The notes beneath the pieces are model-generated. The model did no database searches and was not told the DNA's origin. It saw only the letters and a list, made by a program, of their open reading frames with translations. Below are positions 1-9,000 of a stretch of 64,000 bases of DNA, piece by piece. The position numbers and the translations under genes were made by a program. The stretch comes from Bacillus sp. SLBN-46. GTDB lineage: Bacteria; Bacillota; Bacilli; Bacillales; Cytobacillaceae. The stretch covers positions 1,495,001 to 1,559,000 of the forward strand of contig NZ_JAVIZM010000001.1 in NCBI RefSeq assembly GCF_031453555.1, read 5' to 3'. How positions within the stretch are numbered: the first letter of the stretch is position 1; every line of letters starts with the position of its first letter.

Positions 1-283
1 CGTCTAATCCTTTTAAACGTTCGTATTCCTCATTTATATCATCAACTAAGAAGGCAATATGATTCACTTTTCCTTCATTAGGGAGGTTTGGATTCCCGCC
101 ATACACTAGTTCTAACTCTGTTTCATCGGAACCATTAAATCCAAGGAAGGCTAAGGTAACTTCACCATTTGCAATGGTGAATCTGTCTTTTAGCTCCAAC
201 CCTACCACATCTTGATAAAAAGTAAGAGCTGCATCAAGGTTGTTTACATATACACCAACATGGTCCATTTTCTTAACTGCCAT
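1..283 (-). CDS. VOC (glyoxalase/bleomycin resistance) family protein, partial
   Basis: The minus-strand frame starts at the ATG at 281-283 and runs off the window start, so about 94 residues of the N-terminal part are visible. It opens MAVKKMDHVGVYVNNLDAAL, then has FYQDVVGLEL, and later VNHIAFLVDDINEEYERLKG. The 'DHVGV.V.NLD.A..FY...VG' start and the 'HIAF.V.DI' strand are typical of the vicinal-oxygen-chelate fold, where His5-type and Glu residues bind a metal. The family includes lactoylglutathione lyases and methylmalonyl-CoA epimerases; the substrate cannot be told from this fragment. A ribosome site (GGTGGG) lies just upstream. It follows the FAD protein gene at 304-873 on the same strand, 20 bp apart, so the two are probably cotranscribed. 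Confidence 0.85.
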   Translation of the reverse strand, partial: MAVKKMDHVGVYVNNLDAALTFYQDVVGLELKDRFTIANGEVTLAFLGFNGSDETELELVYGGNPNLPNEGKVNHIAFLVDDINEEYERLKGLD

Positions 284-303
284 TTGGCACCCACCTATCT
301 GTC

Positions 304-873
304 TTAGGCTTTTAACACATCGTGGTCAACGTAGCGCTCACCGTTTAGTTCACTAATTACATTAATCGCAACCTTCGCACCGTCGCCAGCAGTAATAATT
401 GTATGCATGCTCACTCCAGCAACTGTTCCTGCTGCCCAAATGCCATCAATATTTGTTTTTCCAGCAGCATCCACGTCAAGGATCGTCTTGATTCTAGGCT
501 CAGTTCCAGGCTTAGTTGTTAATCCAACTGCTTCAGCAAGGTCAACAGACATTCCAGTTGCCAAAATGACATGCTTTGCTTCGTATTCACCTTGATCCGT
601 TTCTACTTTAAAACCGCTTTCAGTTTTGCTGATCGTTGAAACAGTAGCTTGGACGATTTCTGCCCCAAATTTGCTCGCTTGTTTTTTACCAGTTTCAACA
701 AGGTCAGGTCCTGTAATTTCTGTTACACCATAATGATTTTCAATCCAAGCACGCTTAGTCACACTTTTATCATTATCAACCACTACGGTTTTCTTTCCAG
801 CCTTTGCTGTAAAAATAGCAGCACTCGCACCGGTAGGTCCAGCTCCGACAATTAACACATCAAACATTTCCAA
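304..873 (-). CDS. Short thioredoxin-reductase-like FAD-binding protein
   Basis: A 189-residue protein with an N-terminal dinucleotide-binding motif VGAGPTGASAA (about residues 9-19), a mid ATGMS segment, and a C-terminal FAD-contact region GIWAAGTVAG...AGDGAKVAINV. These match the FAD domain of the thioredoxin reductase family. The usual length is about 310-320 residues; here the inserted NADPH-binding domain and the CxxC redox pair are absent. It is therefore a minimal FAD-domain oxidoreductase rather than a working thioredoxin reductase; partner and substrate are unknown. It has a clean start with an SD-like GGAGGTTTTGG upstream. It lies 20 bp before the VOC-family gene on the same strand. 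Confidence 0.8.
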   Translation of the reverse strand: MEMFDVLIVGAGPTGASAAIFTAKAGKKTVVVDNDKSVTKRAWIENHYGVTEITGPDLVETGKKQASKFGAEIVQATVSTISKTESGFKVETDQGEYEAKHVILATGMSVDLAEAVGLTTKPGTEPRIKTILDVDAAGKTNIDGIWAAGTVAGVSMHTIITAGDGAKVAINVISELNGERYVDHDVLKA

Positions 874-1033
874 AACCTCCAGAATTTTTAGTTAGTATCA
901 AAATAAATGTAGCCTAACAAACAAGGATTGTAAAATAAACTGCTCACTTCAAGATATTTGGAAAACGAAATGTAAAAATAGGTTGAAATATTCTAAGCAA
1001 GCAGATAACTTAAAAGCAAAGAAGAACTTAGGG

Positions 1034-1777
1034 GTGAGGATCATAGAAATTAAACCACTCGGGGATATGGCTATTGTGATCTATTTTGGTGAAAAAATAA
1101 GTGAAAAGATTCATAGGGAGATTCGCCAATTTATTGTCGGACTGAACAATACGAGGGTGAAAGGGATTATAGAATGGGTACCGTCCTATACTTCCATTGC
1201 CATCTATTATCGTCCGGAGGAGATTAGCTATCATACCTTAGTGGAGAAGGTAAAGGGCATTTATACCACTTCGAAGCATAATGAACCCTATCAGCCCACG
1301 GTTTATGAAATCCCCGTTTACTATGGGGGTGAAACAGGTCCGGATTTAGCCTATATTGCTCAGTATTGTGAAATAAGTGAAAAGGAAGTTATTGCACTTC
1401 ATAGTAATAAAGAATACTTGATTTATATGCTGGGTTTTATACCGGGATTTCCCTATCTTGGGGGATTGCCTTCAAAGCTTGCAGTCCCAAGGCTTGAACA
1501 TCCACGGAGAAGTATCCCTGCCGGCTCAGTAGGCATTGGCGGTAACCAAACAGGCATCTATCCTTCAGAGATTCCGTCGGGCTGGAGGATTCTTGGTATA
1601 ACACCACTAAAGCTGTTTGCTATTGAAAATACCCCTCCGGCCCTTGTTGCACCAGGCAATTATATAAAATTTATTCCAATAAATTTTGAAGAATATGAAA
1701 CTATTAAACAATTGGTCGAAAGGAAAGAATACAAACTGAAAACCTACATAAGGGGGGAGAAACATGAAAATCATTGA
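1034..1777 (+). CDS. pxpB: 5-oxoprolinase subunit PxpB (KipI-like)
   Basis: This is the allophanate-hydrolase subunit 1 / KipI family. PxpB works with PxpA and PxpC in ATP-dependent opening of 5-oxoproline to glutamate; the B. subtilis homologue KipI also inhibits the sporulation kinase KinA. Visible signatures are GDMAIVIYFGE near the N-terminus, GFIPGFPYLGGLP in the middle and PSEIPSGWRILGITPLKLF near the end. I chose the GTG at 1034 because family proteins begin shortly before the 'PLGD' strand (247 residues here). A TTG at 983 in the same frame would add 17 residues; neither start has a good ribosome site. The end overlaps pxpA by 14 bp, indicating translational coupling. Confidence 0.9.
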   Translation: MRIIEIKPLGDMAIVIYFGEKISEKIHREIRQFIVGLNNTRVKGIIEWVPSYTSIAIYYRPEEISYHTLVEKVKGIYTTSKHNEPYQPTVYEIPVYYGGETGPDLAYIAQYCEISEKEVIALHSNKEYLIYMLGFIPGFPYLGGLPSKLAVPRLEHPRRSIPAGSVGIGGNQTGIYPSEIPSGWRILGITPLKLFAIENTPPALVAPGNYIKFIPINFEEYETIKQLVERKEYKLKTYIRGEKHENH

Positions 1778-2531
1778 TCTCAATAGTGATATTGGTGAAA
1801 GCTTTGGAGCATTCAAAGTAGGAAATGACGTAGAGGTGTTAAAGTATATCACGTCGGCTAATATAGCCTGTGGTTATCATGCAGGAGACCACAATGTCAT
1901 GTTTGAAACAGTCAGGCTTGCACAAAAAAACGGTGTGAAAATAGGGGCGCATCCAGGATTTCCTGACCTTGCAGGATTCGGCCGCAGGGAGATGAATCTT
2001 TCATCACGAGAAATTTACAATCTAATGATTTATCAAATTGGGGCATTACAAGCTGTGTGCAAAGTAAACGGAACCTCCCTTTCCCATGTCAAACCGCACG
2101 GTGCTTTGTATAACATGGGGGCAAGAAATCGGGAGATAGCAGATGCAATTGCTGAGGCAATTGTTGCCCTCGATTCACAACTAGTACTGTTTGGTTTAGC
2201 AGGAAGTGAAATAATAAAAGCAGGGCGGCAAAAAGGGCTTCAAGTTGCGCAGGAAGTGTTTACGGACCGTACCTATCAGCCGGATGGGACATTGACATCA
2301 AGAAGTGAAAACAACGCATTCATTCATGATTCTATTGAAGCCATCCAGAGAGTGGTTCGGATGATTACCGAGGGGAAAGTAAAAGCAGTAGATGGAACCG
2401 ACCTTGATATTCAGGCGGATACAATTTGTGTGCATGGTGATGGACCGAAGGCTGTGGAGTTCGTATCCGAGTTACAGAAGGCATTGGCACAAGAAAACAT
2501 CTTTCTTCGAAAAAGCTGGAGCGAACAATGA
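1764..2531 (+). CDS. pxpA: 5-oxoprolinase subunit PxpA (LamB/YcsF family)
   Basis: A 255-residue LamB/YcsF family protein. It begins with the family hallmark DLNSDIGESFGAF, followed by ITSANIACGYHAGDHNVM, GAHPGFPDLAGFGRR and SHVKPHGALYN. These metal-site and barrel motifs define PxpA, the subunit that, with PxpB and PxpC, converts 5-oxoproline to glutamate in the cytoplasm. The length matches the family (about 250). The ATG has a strong ribosome site (GGGGGGAG). The gene overlaps pxpB upstream and pxpC downstream by a few bases, so the three subunits are probably made from one message in fixed ratio. Confidence 0.95.
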   Translation: MKIIDLNSDIGESFGAFKVGNDVEVLKYITSANIACGYHAGDHNVMFETVRLAQKNGVKIGAHPGFPDLAGFGRREMNLSSREIYNLMIYQIGALQAVCKVNGTSLSHVKPHGALYNMGARNREIADAIAEAIVALDSQLVLFGLAGSEIIKAGRQKGLQVAQEVFTDRTYQPDGTLTSRSENNAFIHDSIEAIQRVVRMITEGKVKAVDGTDLDIQADTICVHGDGPKAVEFVSELQKALAQENIFLRKSWSEQ

Positions 2532-3472
2532 AAACAGCTATTTTTAAAGTAATAAAACCAGGATTACAAACGACTATTCAGGATTTGGGAAGGGTTGGCT
2601 ATCAACAATTCGGAATCAGTCCTTCGGGAGCAATGGATTCTTACTCAATAAAGCTGGCAAATATCCTAGTTGGAAATCATCCAGGGGAGGCTGTACTGGA
2701 AGCGGCGTTAGTAGGACCTGTTTTAGAAGCCTGCCAAACAATCGTCATTGCGATTTGTGGCGGGGACTTTTCGCCGAGGGTAAATAATCGGGAAGTGCCC
2801 ATGTGGAAGAGCTTTTTGTTGAAAAAAGGAGAGACATTATCTTTTGCTCCGTGTAAACAAGGTGCACGGGTTTATCTTGCCATTGCTGGTGGAATCGATG
2901 TACCTGTTGTTTTAAATAGTAAATCAACCTCTTTAAATGGAAGGTTTGGAGGTTTTGAAGGTCGGCCTTTACAAAAGGAAGACATTTTATATGGTGAGCC
3001 GGTCATTAGAAAGCCGTTTAAATCACTGCCTCCTGAGTTTATTCCAAGTTATAAAACACAGCTATCTGTAAGGGTCATTCTTGGACCACATGAGCAGAGG
3101 TTTAGCCGTTCAAGTGTCGAGCGATTTCTCGCAGAAGAGTATGTTGTGACACCGCAATCGAATCGAATGGGTTATCAGCTAAAGGGGCCTAAGCTTGACC
3201 ACGTTCAAGGGCCGGATATCATCTCTGATCCCATTCCATTAGGAGGGATTCAAGTTCCTGCCAGCGGTCAACCCATTATCCTCATGGCTGACCGACAAAC
3301 AACCGGCGGCTACACCAGAATAGGAACAGTAATATCAGTCGACATCCCATTGCTCGCTCAAGCGGTGCCTGACACCAAAATCCATTTTGTGGAAACCTCT
3401 CTTGAAGAGGCACAAAGGTTATATGTAGATAGACAGATTCTTCTGAAGCATTTGTCGCTTGCTGCAAAATAA
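2528..3472 (+). CDS. pxpC: 5-oxoprolinase subunit PxpC (KipA-like)
   Basis: A 314-residue allophanate-hydrolase subunit 2 / KipA family protein. Signatures include KPGLQTTIQDLGRVGYQQFG at the start, then SPSGAMDSYS, ANILVGN, RVYLAIAGGIDVP, VQGPDIISDPIPLGGIQVPA and ILMADRQTTGGYTRIGTV. It completes the PxpABC oxoprolinase. The ATG overlaps the pxpA stop by 4 bp. The last 115 bp overlap, in the opposite direction, the open frame of the small gene at 3358-3660. No kipR-like regulator is next to it, unlike B. subtilis. Confidence 0.95.
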   Translation: MKTAIFKVIKPGLQTTIQDLGRVGYQQFGISPSGAMDSYSIKLANILVGNHPGEAVLEAALVGPVLEACQTIVIAICGGDFSPRVNNREVPMWKSFLLKKGETLSFAPCKQGARVYLAIAGGIDVPVVLNSKSTSLNGRFGGFEGRPLQKEDILYGEPVIRKPFKSLPPEFIPSYKTQLSVRVILGPHEQRFSRSSVERFLAEEYVVTPQSNRMGYQLKGPKLDHVQGPDIISDPIPLGGIQVPASGQPIILMADRQTTGGYTRIGTVISVDIPLLAQAVPDTKIHFVETSLEEAQRLYVDRQILLKHLSLAAK

Positions 3473-3660
3473 AAAGAACCATCATTTCCGTCCTGGGATT
3501 GATGGTTCTTATGTTTAAATTGGTATAAATGATCTTTTTTCGTTTTTGTTGCTCTTGTTCTCATATCCGTAAAAACAAATGGGCTTCGCTTGTTTTCTGG
3601 ATTCAATTTCCCTTCGCGTGTCAGCTTGTCACGCAGCTTTTTGGCATTTGATTTAGCCAT
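3358..3660 (-). CDS. Small basic conserved protein with an extended tail
   Basis: From the ATG at 3658-3660 (ribosome site GGAGTGATTAC) the frame encodes 100 residues: MAKSNAKKLRDKLTREGKLN, then NKRSPFVFTDMRTRATKTKK, DHLYQFKHKN and NDGSFYF. I recognise this as a short Lys/Arg-rich Bacillaceae hypothetical protein whose relatives, as far as I recall, end soon after the 'GSF' segment. Here the frame runs about 36 residues further into the antisense of pxpC (tail with CFRRICLSTYNLCASS). A hairpin with a T-rich tract on the minus strand (3474-3510) lies inside the coding frame, so transcripts may end before the stop codon. The function is unknown. Confidence 0.6.
   Translation of the reverse strand: MAKSNAKKLRDKLTREGKLNPENKRSPFVFTDMRTRATKTKKDHLYQFKHKNHQSQDGNDGSFYFAASDKCFRRICLSTYNLCASSREVSTKWILVSGTA
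3474..3510. terminator. Terminator-like inverted repeat between convergent genes
   Basis: An 11-bp stem (AAGAACCATCA / TGATGGTTCTT) with a 15-nt loop starts 1 bp after the pxpC stop. On the minus strand it is followed by TTTTATTTT, so it is a better terminator for the minus-strand small gene, though it lies before that gene's stop codon. On the plus strand the downstream T-run is weak. Confidence 0.65.
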
Positions 3661-3727
3661 TGTAATCACTCCTATAAATGGTTTCCTACCATTATATAAC
3701 ATTTTAAAGGAGTGTGAAGAGAAAATA

Positions 3728-4927
3728 TTAAATTTCTTGAATTTTTGTTTGCTCCTGCGGGGTACTTCTTTTCTTCGTATGAAGGAAGTAAAAGAGTACC
3801 AATCCAATTAAAATATAAAAGGAACACATGAAATATAACGAACTATAATCCATGTTAGCTACCAGTAAGCCAACTACCAACGAACCTAGTGCAATACCGG
3901 TATCATAGATGGATAAAAAGGTTGCTGTCGCTAGACCTCTTTTTCTAGGCTCAGCATCTTGGATGGCAATCGTTTGAAAGGTAGGGAATAGTGTTCCCCA
4001 TCCTAAGCCAATCATTCCCGCAGAAAATAGGAACATGAATGCTCCGCTGCTTTGGCTTAATACAAACATCCCAATAGCAAAGAGTAAGATAGAGGGATAA
4101 GAAATCACGTTTGGACCATAAAGGTCGAGCCATTTACCTGTGAATGGTCTAGAAAGTAACAGAACAATCGCATAGACAACAAAGAAAAGACTTGAAACGC
4201 TAGCTAAATGAATTTCTGTTGCATAAATCGAGACAAATGATAAAAGAGCAGAATAGACAATCGCTAGGAAGCTTCCAACAATCGAGATAGAAACAGCAGA
4301 TGCTTCAAATAAGTTTTTAAATGAAAAGGCTGAAGTGGCTTTTGGCTGATCCGGCTGTTCAGAATTAGTTAATTTTACACTAAGTCCAGTCAGGAGAGAA
4401 CCAGCAGCAACAATGACACTAAGAATGAACAGGGTGTTCGCGCCCCAATGTTGAATGGCCATCAATCCGACAAATGGTCCTAAAACCATTGCCATATTCG
4501 TTGACATGACGAAATATCCCATACCTTCGCCCCTGCGTGAAGCTGGAATGATATTAGCTACAATTGTTCCGACTGCTGTTGTTGCCATACCGAAACCAAC
4601 ACCATGAAGTAGACGAATAACTAGAAAACCGGCGACTGTTTTAGGAATAAAGTAAAGAAGAGAGGCGGCAGAGAAAATAATGAGCGCCGATAAGAGCACT
4701 TTCTTATTACTCGCGCGTTCGAACCACTGTCCAGCAAGCGGACGTGAGATGATGGCGGATAGTAAAAATACGGTTGTCATTAATCCCGCGACAGATGCAC
4801 TGCTATGTAATTCATCCAACGCATAGGTGGGAAGCGTGACGAGCAGGATATAAAAAGTTAAAAACAGAAAAAAGTTACTTAACGATACACTAATAAAATC
4901 CTTCGTCCATAGTTTGGGTTTATTCAT
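3728..4927 (-). CDS. MFS transporter (YwoG-like)
   Basis: A 399-residue major facilitator with about 12 hydrophobic segments. The loop between helices 2 and 3 reads SRPLAGQWFERASNKKVLL and the second half repeats it as SRPFTGKWLDLYG, the usual MFS signature positions. RLLHGVGFGMATTAVGTIVA fits helices of the drug-efflux/sugar-efflux type. The pairing with a MarR gene 17 bp upstream on the same strand resembles B. subtilis ywoH-ywoG. The substrate is not determinable; drug or metabolite export is likely. Expression is probably from the MarR promoter at 5399-5427. Confidence 0.88.
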   Translation of the reverse strand: MNKPKLWTKDFISVSLSNFFLFLTFYILLVTLPTYALDELHSSASVAGLMTTVFLLSAIISRPLAGQWFERASNKKVLLSALIIFSAASLLYFIPKTVAGFLVIRLLHGVGFGMATTAVGTIVANIIPASRRGEGMGYFVMSTNMAMVLGPFVGLMAIQHWGANTLFILSVIVAAGSLLTGLSVKLTNSEQPDQPKATSAFSFKNLFEASAVSISIVGSFLAIVYSALLSFVSIYATEIHLASVSSLFFVVYAIVLLLSRPFTGKWLDLYGPNVISYPSILLFAIGMFVLSQSSGAFMFLFSAGMIGLGWGTLFPTFQTIAIQDAEPRKRGLATATFLSIYDTGIALGSLVVGLLVANMDYSSLYFMCSFYILIGLVLFYFLHTKKRSTPQEQTKIQEI

Positions 4928-4944
4928 AGATGTGATGCACTCCT

Positions 4945-5358
4945 TTATAAAAGCTGCTTTAACCAGCTATTTTGCAATGTTAGTAATTCCTCTTGAGATG
5001 TTAATGGAAAATGCTGCAGTAATGTCTGGTTGACCTCGTTCACAACACTTTCCCATTCGGGATATAATTTCAATGCTTCTTCTGTTAATTCTATATACTT
5101 CGCCCGTTTGTCCTGACCTTGAACTTGCTTCACATATCCCTGCTTAACTAGGCGTTGAATCGTTCGGGTCATGGGCGGTGCTTCGACAAATAAATAATCA
5201 CAAAGTTCTCGTTGGGATAACGATCCTTTAGTTTTTAAAACAAAAATAACGGCCCATTGAGAACCGTACAAGCCCATTGGCGATAAAGCTTCATTGAGTT
5301 TGTTAGTGAGATGACGTGAAAGTTGGTGAAGAGTATGGAATAACTCGTGGGTTATCAT
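4945..5358 (-). CDS. MarR family transcriptional regulator (YwoH-like)
   Basis: A 137-residue winged-helix regulator. The frame shows GLYGSQWAVIFVLKTKGSLS, QRELCDYLFVEAPPMTRTIQ and RLVKQGYVKQVQGQDKRAKY, which is the MarR recognition helix and wing with the conserved D-R pair. I chose the ATG at 5356-5358 because GGAG lies 7 bp upstream; an ATG at 5379 would add 7 residues but has a poorer site. A perfect 18-bp palindrome overlaps its promoter, so it probably represses itself and the MFS gene behind it, with release by a small ligand. Confidence 0.88.
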   Translation of the reverse strand: MITHELFHTLHQLSRHLTNKLNEALSPMGLYGSQWAVIFVLKTKGSLSQRELCDYLFVEAPPMTRTIQRLVKQGYVKQVQGQDKRAKYIELTEEALKLYPEWESVVNEVNQTLLQHFPLTSQEELLTLQNSWLKQLL

Positions 5359-5384
5359 AAATGCACTCCGATACTTCATATAAT

Positions 5385-5402
5385 TAGTTACCTAGGTAAC
5401 TA
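5385..5402. promoter_or_regulatory. MarR-type palindromic operator
   Basis: The perfect palindrome TAGTTACCTAGGTAACTA overlaps the -10 box and presumed start site of the promoter reading into the marR-mfs operon. MarR dimers bind such 16-20 bp inverted repeats, so autorepression is the simplest reading. Confidence 0.7.
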
Positions 5403-5427
5403 TAGTGTATTTATTATTAAATGTCAA
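5399..5427 (-). promoter_or_regulatory. Sigma-A promoter of the marR-mfs operon
   Basis: On the minus strand there is TTGACA (5427-5422), a 17-bp spacer and TATAGT (5404-5399). It is a near-consensus promoter and points at the MarR gene. Confidence 0.75.
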
Positions 5428-5547
5428 GAAATGTTCACAGGGGCATAAATGCTCATAATTTGTTAAAAAAATCAAATTTTTTGTAATAAATTGACGAAAA
5501 GTGTTGAATTGTTCCTAGTTAGATTTTACTATTAAGGTATAAAGTGA

Positions 5548-5627
5548 AAAAGGCAAACTTTTTGAAAAAAAAGGACGCAAAGCCACGAGTCTAAGGTCAT
5601 ATGACTATGATAGTCGGGTTGCCAAAA
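5548..5627 (+). ncRNA. Cyclic di-GMP-I (GEMM-I) riboswitch
   Basis: The segment holds the three hallmark blocks of the class I c-di-GMP aptamer in order: GGCAAAC (5552-5558), GGACGCAAAGCC (5573-5584) and GGGTTGCC (5616-5623), the last pairing back to the first to close P1. The middle contains the second arm with a GACTATGATAGTC hairpin. Downstream, CCTC/GAGG with a T-run (5684-5703) could be the expression platform, though the stem is short. It precedes the small gene at 5741-5968, which is therefore probably controlled by c-di-GMP. Confidence 0.88.
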
Positions 5628-5683
5628 AGAACGGAATCTAATGTTTGAATAAAACTTCTATGGCATTACGGTTTGTTAGTCCA

Positions 5684-5703
5684 CCTCTTTTTGGAGGCTT
5701 TTT
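5684..5703 (+). terminator. Possible riboswitch expression platform terminator
   Basis: A short CCTC-TTTTTG-GAGG hairpin followed by C and five T lies between the c-di-GMP aptamer and the downstream frame. The stem is only 4 bp, so the call is weak; its position is what supports it. Confidence 0.35.
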
Positions 5704-5740
5704 ATTTGTGAAAACTAAACATAAAGGGATGGGTGGGAAA

Positions 5741-5968
5741 TTGAAGGTGTTATTTGGTTCTATTGAATATTTTGAGAAGGAAATAATGAGTTTTGCAAAA
5801 AAGAAAAGTTCCATTAATTTGGCACGTGAACAAGTGATGGAAATTTACTCTGAAATGAAAGATGAATTAATGAATGATTTCATTTGTGATGAGCATATTA
5901 AAAAAGAGTGCTTACATAATTTAAATCTTGCAAGTCAAAGATTCTTACATAAATATCAGGCTGTGTAA
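5741..5968 (+). CDS. Small protein downstream of a c-di-GMP riboswitch
   Basis: From the TTG at 5741 (site GATGGGTGGG just upstream) the frame gives 75 residues, starting MKVLFGSIEYFEKEIMSFAK and ending SQRFLHKYQAV. An in-frame ATG at 5729 is an alternative. It is mostly charged helix without membrane segments, and has the look of a short helical regulator or adaptor; I do not recognise the family. Its position behind a GEMM-I aptamer suggests a role in motility, adhesion or biofilm control, but that is inference from context only. It ends at a strong bidirectional terminator shared with metH. Confidence 0.6.
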   Translation: MKVLFGSIEYFEKEIMSFAKKKSSINLAREQVMEIYSEMKDELMNDFICDEHIKKECLHNLNLASQRFLHKYQAV

Positions 5969-5980
5969 TGATGAACCATA

Positions 5981-6019
5981 TGTAAAAAGAGTGACTAAAA
6001 AATAGTCACTCTTTTTACA
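5981..6019. terminator. Bidirectional intrinsic terminator
   Basis: A perfect 17-bp stem (TGTAAAAAGAGTGACTA and its complement) with a 5-nt loop lies between the convergent ends of the small gene and metH. A and T runs inside both arms provide a U-tract in either direction. Confidence 0.9.
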
Positions 6020-6028
6020 TTGAGATGC

Positions 6029-9000
6029 TTATCTTAACACATTAAAATATCTCGCTTCTGGATGGGCAAAAACCATCGCAGAAACCGAAGCTTCCGGTTC
6101 CATCATGCAACCTTCGGTTAATTGGATTCCAATTTCTTCAGGCCGAATTAATGTAAATAACTTTTTCTGATCTTCTAAATCCGGACAGGCAGGATATCCA
6201 AACGAGAAACGCTGTCCCTGATAATGAGCAGCAAACCGGTCCTGCATAGTAAACGTGAGGGGATCCGGGAAGCCCCAGCGGTCACGCATTTGACGGTGAA
6301 TTAATTCAGCAAAGCCTTCTGCTGTTTCGAGTGCTAATGCCTGGAGAGCATGGCATTCCAGAAAGCGGCCGGCAGCCTTGAATTCATCCGCTTTTTCGCG
6401 AATCCCTCTACCTGCTGTTACGGTAAAGAAGCCAACATAATCCATAACTCCGCTTTCAACAGATTTTAAGAAATCAGCTAAGCAAAGATGTGGAGCTGAT
6501 TCCTGGCGTGGGAAATCGAATGTTTCAATAATTTTCTCGTGATTTTCTGGATCATAAATATAGATCTTGTTTCCATCCGATTGTGCTGGGAAAAACTGAT
6601 AAACGGCATTCGGTGTAATCCAATTTTCGCGGCTTGCATCAGCCAGTAGTTGGTCCACTACCTCTTTTACTTTTACTGCCTTTTCATCCTTTTCAGCAAT
6701 CAATTTAGCAACCTTCCCCTTAACACCAAGATGATGTCCAATCAGCATCTGCATATTGATATATGGCTCAATATGAGAGAGGGAATAGGTTTTTAAAATG
6801 TGTCTTTTTGTATCCATTGGCGTAAAGACTGGTGCCTCTGTGGATATAGCCGGCTTCACTTTCACTGCAACAGATCCTGTAGCGCGGACAGGTAGCTCTC
6901 TTGGTATCTCTAATGCAGCCAGCTTTTCAGCCTTCTCAACCAACAGCTTTTGATGTTCCTCCTGGTTTTGCAGTTGGTTTGCCAGTGATAATCCATTCAT
7001 CGCATCCTTCGCATACAAAACAAGTCCATCATATTCCTTAGCAATCTTCGTATCGGTAAACTTACGAGATAGAGCGGCACCTCCAACTAAGATAGGGAGT
7101 GAGATGCCAGCATCTTTCATATCCTGAGCCGTTAACACCATTTGTTGTGCAGACTTAACCAGTAAACCGGATAATCCAACCATGTCTGGTTTTTCCCTAA
7201 GAATAGCTTGAACTAAATCGGTTGGATTCACTTTAATCCCGAGGTCTATCACATCATAGCCATTATTGCTAAGGATAATTTCCACAAGGTTTTTACCTAT
7301 ATCATGGACGTCACCTTTTACAGTAGCTAAAATAACTTTGCCTTTTGTCGCAGACACATCGCCTTTTTCCATATGCGGCTCTAAATGCGATACCGCGGCC
7401 TTCATCACTTCTGCACTCTGTAAAACCTCAGCAACAATTAATTGGTTATCATTAAATAGTCGCCCAACTTCTTTCATGCCATTCATTAACGGTCCATTAA
7501 TGATATCAAGCGGGGCAGGATAGCTTTCAAGCGCCAAATCCAAATCTGGTAATAAGCCTTCTTTCGTACCTTCCACCACATAATAGGCGAGACGCTCTTC
7601 CAAAGTCATATTTGGTACCGTACTCTTCGCTTCTTTCTTTTTACCACGGTAAAACTCTGTAAAAACAGCTAACGTCTCATCAGTTGTTTTAAATAACAAA
7701 TCCTCCGCTAATGTAACTTCTTCCTTAGAAATGGAGGCAAAGCGCTCCAACTTTTCCGTATTTACAATGGCGTAATCCAAACCAGCCTGTGTACAGTGGT
7801 AAAGGAATACCGAATTCAAAATTTCTCTGCCAACTGGCGGTAATCCAAAGGATACATTACTAATTCCAAGAATCGTTTGTACTCCTGGAAGCTGCTCCTT
7901 AATTAACTTAATTCCTTCAACCGTTGCCTTCGCAGACCCAATGTATTGTTCGTCCCCTGTACCAACAGGGAACACTAACGGATCAAAAATTAGATCCTGC
8001 GGTTGCAACCCATACTTATGGACCAGCAGGTCATGGGAACGTTTGGCAATCTCAAGCTTTCTCTCGGCAGTAACTCCCATACCTTCCTCATCGATGGTAC
8101 CGACAACAACAGCTGCCCCATAGCGATGAATCAAAGGAACGATGGCTTCAAAACGCTCTTCACCATCCTCAAGATTAATCGAATTAATAATTGCTTTTCC
8201 TTGTGAATATTTGAGTGCTTTTTCAATAACCTTCTCATCGGTTGAGTCGATTACAAGAGGTACCTTAACTTTTTTTACGACCTCTTTAATGAAATTTTCC
8301 ATGTCCACGATTTCATCGCGGTCAGGGTCAGCAAGGCAGATATCAATGACATGAGCGCCGCCTTTTACCTGTGCCCGTGCAACTTCTGACGCTTCTTCAA
8401 ATTTCCCTTCGGTAATTAACCGTTTGAATTTACGAGAGCCAATGACGTTCGTGCGTTCGCCCACCATGATCGGACGTAATGTCGGATCATCGTAAACAAA
8501 TGGTTCAATACCTGATACCATGTGAACAGAAGATGGCTCATATCCCCGTGGCTGATAATTTTTCATTGCTTCCGAAATAGCTTTAATATGTTCAGGAGTC
8601 GTGCCGCAGCAGCCGCCGACAATATTTAACCAGCCATGCGCAGCAAAATCAGACAGCTTTTTCGCAAGGATTTCCGGTGTTTCATGATAGTGTCCTTCTT
8701 CATCAGGCAGACCAGCATTCGGATAACAGCTAACGGCAGTTGTCGCAAGATTGGAAAGGGAACGAATATGATCCTGCATAAACTCTGGACCCGTTGCACA
8801 GTTCAGTCCCACTGCAGCTGGTTTCATATGCTCAACTGAAATATAGAACGCTTCGATAGACTGACCTGCAAGAGTGGTACCCATCGGTTCAATCGTACCC
8901 GATATCACAATCGGAAGTGTAGTACCTGTTTTCGAAAAAGCACTTTGGATACCAGCGAACCCAGCTTTTACATTCAACATATCCTGGCTTGTTTCTAAAA

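Noticed and set aside
3358..3807. Longer 149-residue minus-strand frame
   Set aside because: The part before the ATG at 3660 overlaps the end of the MFS gene and has no ribosome site; MAKSNAKK at 3660 has GGAGTG at the right distance.
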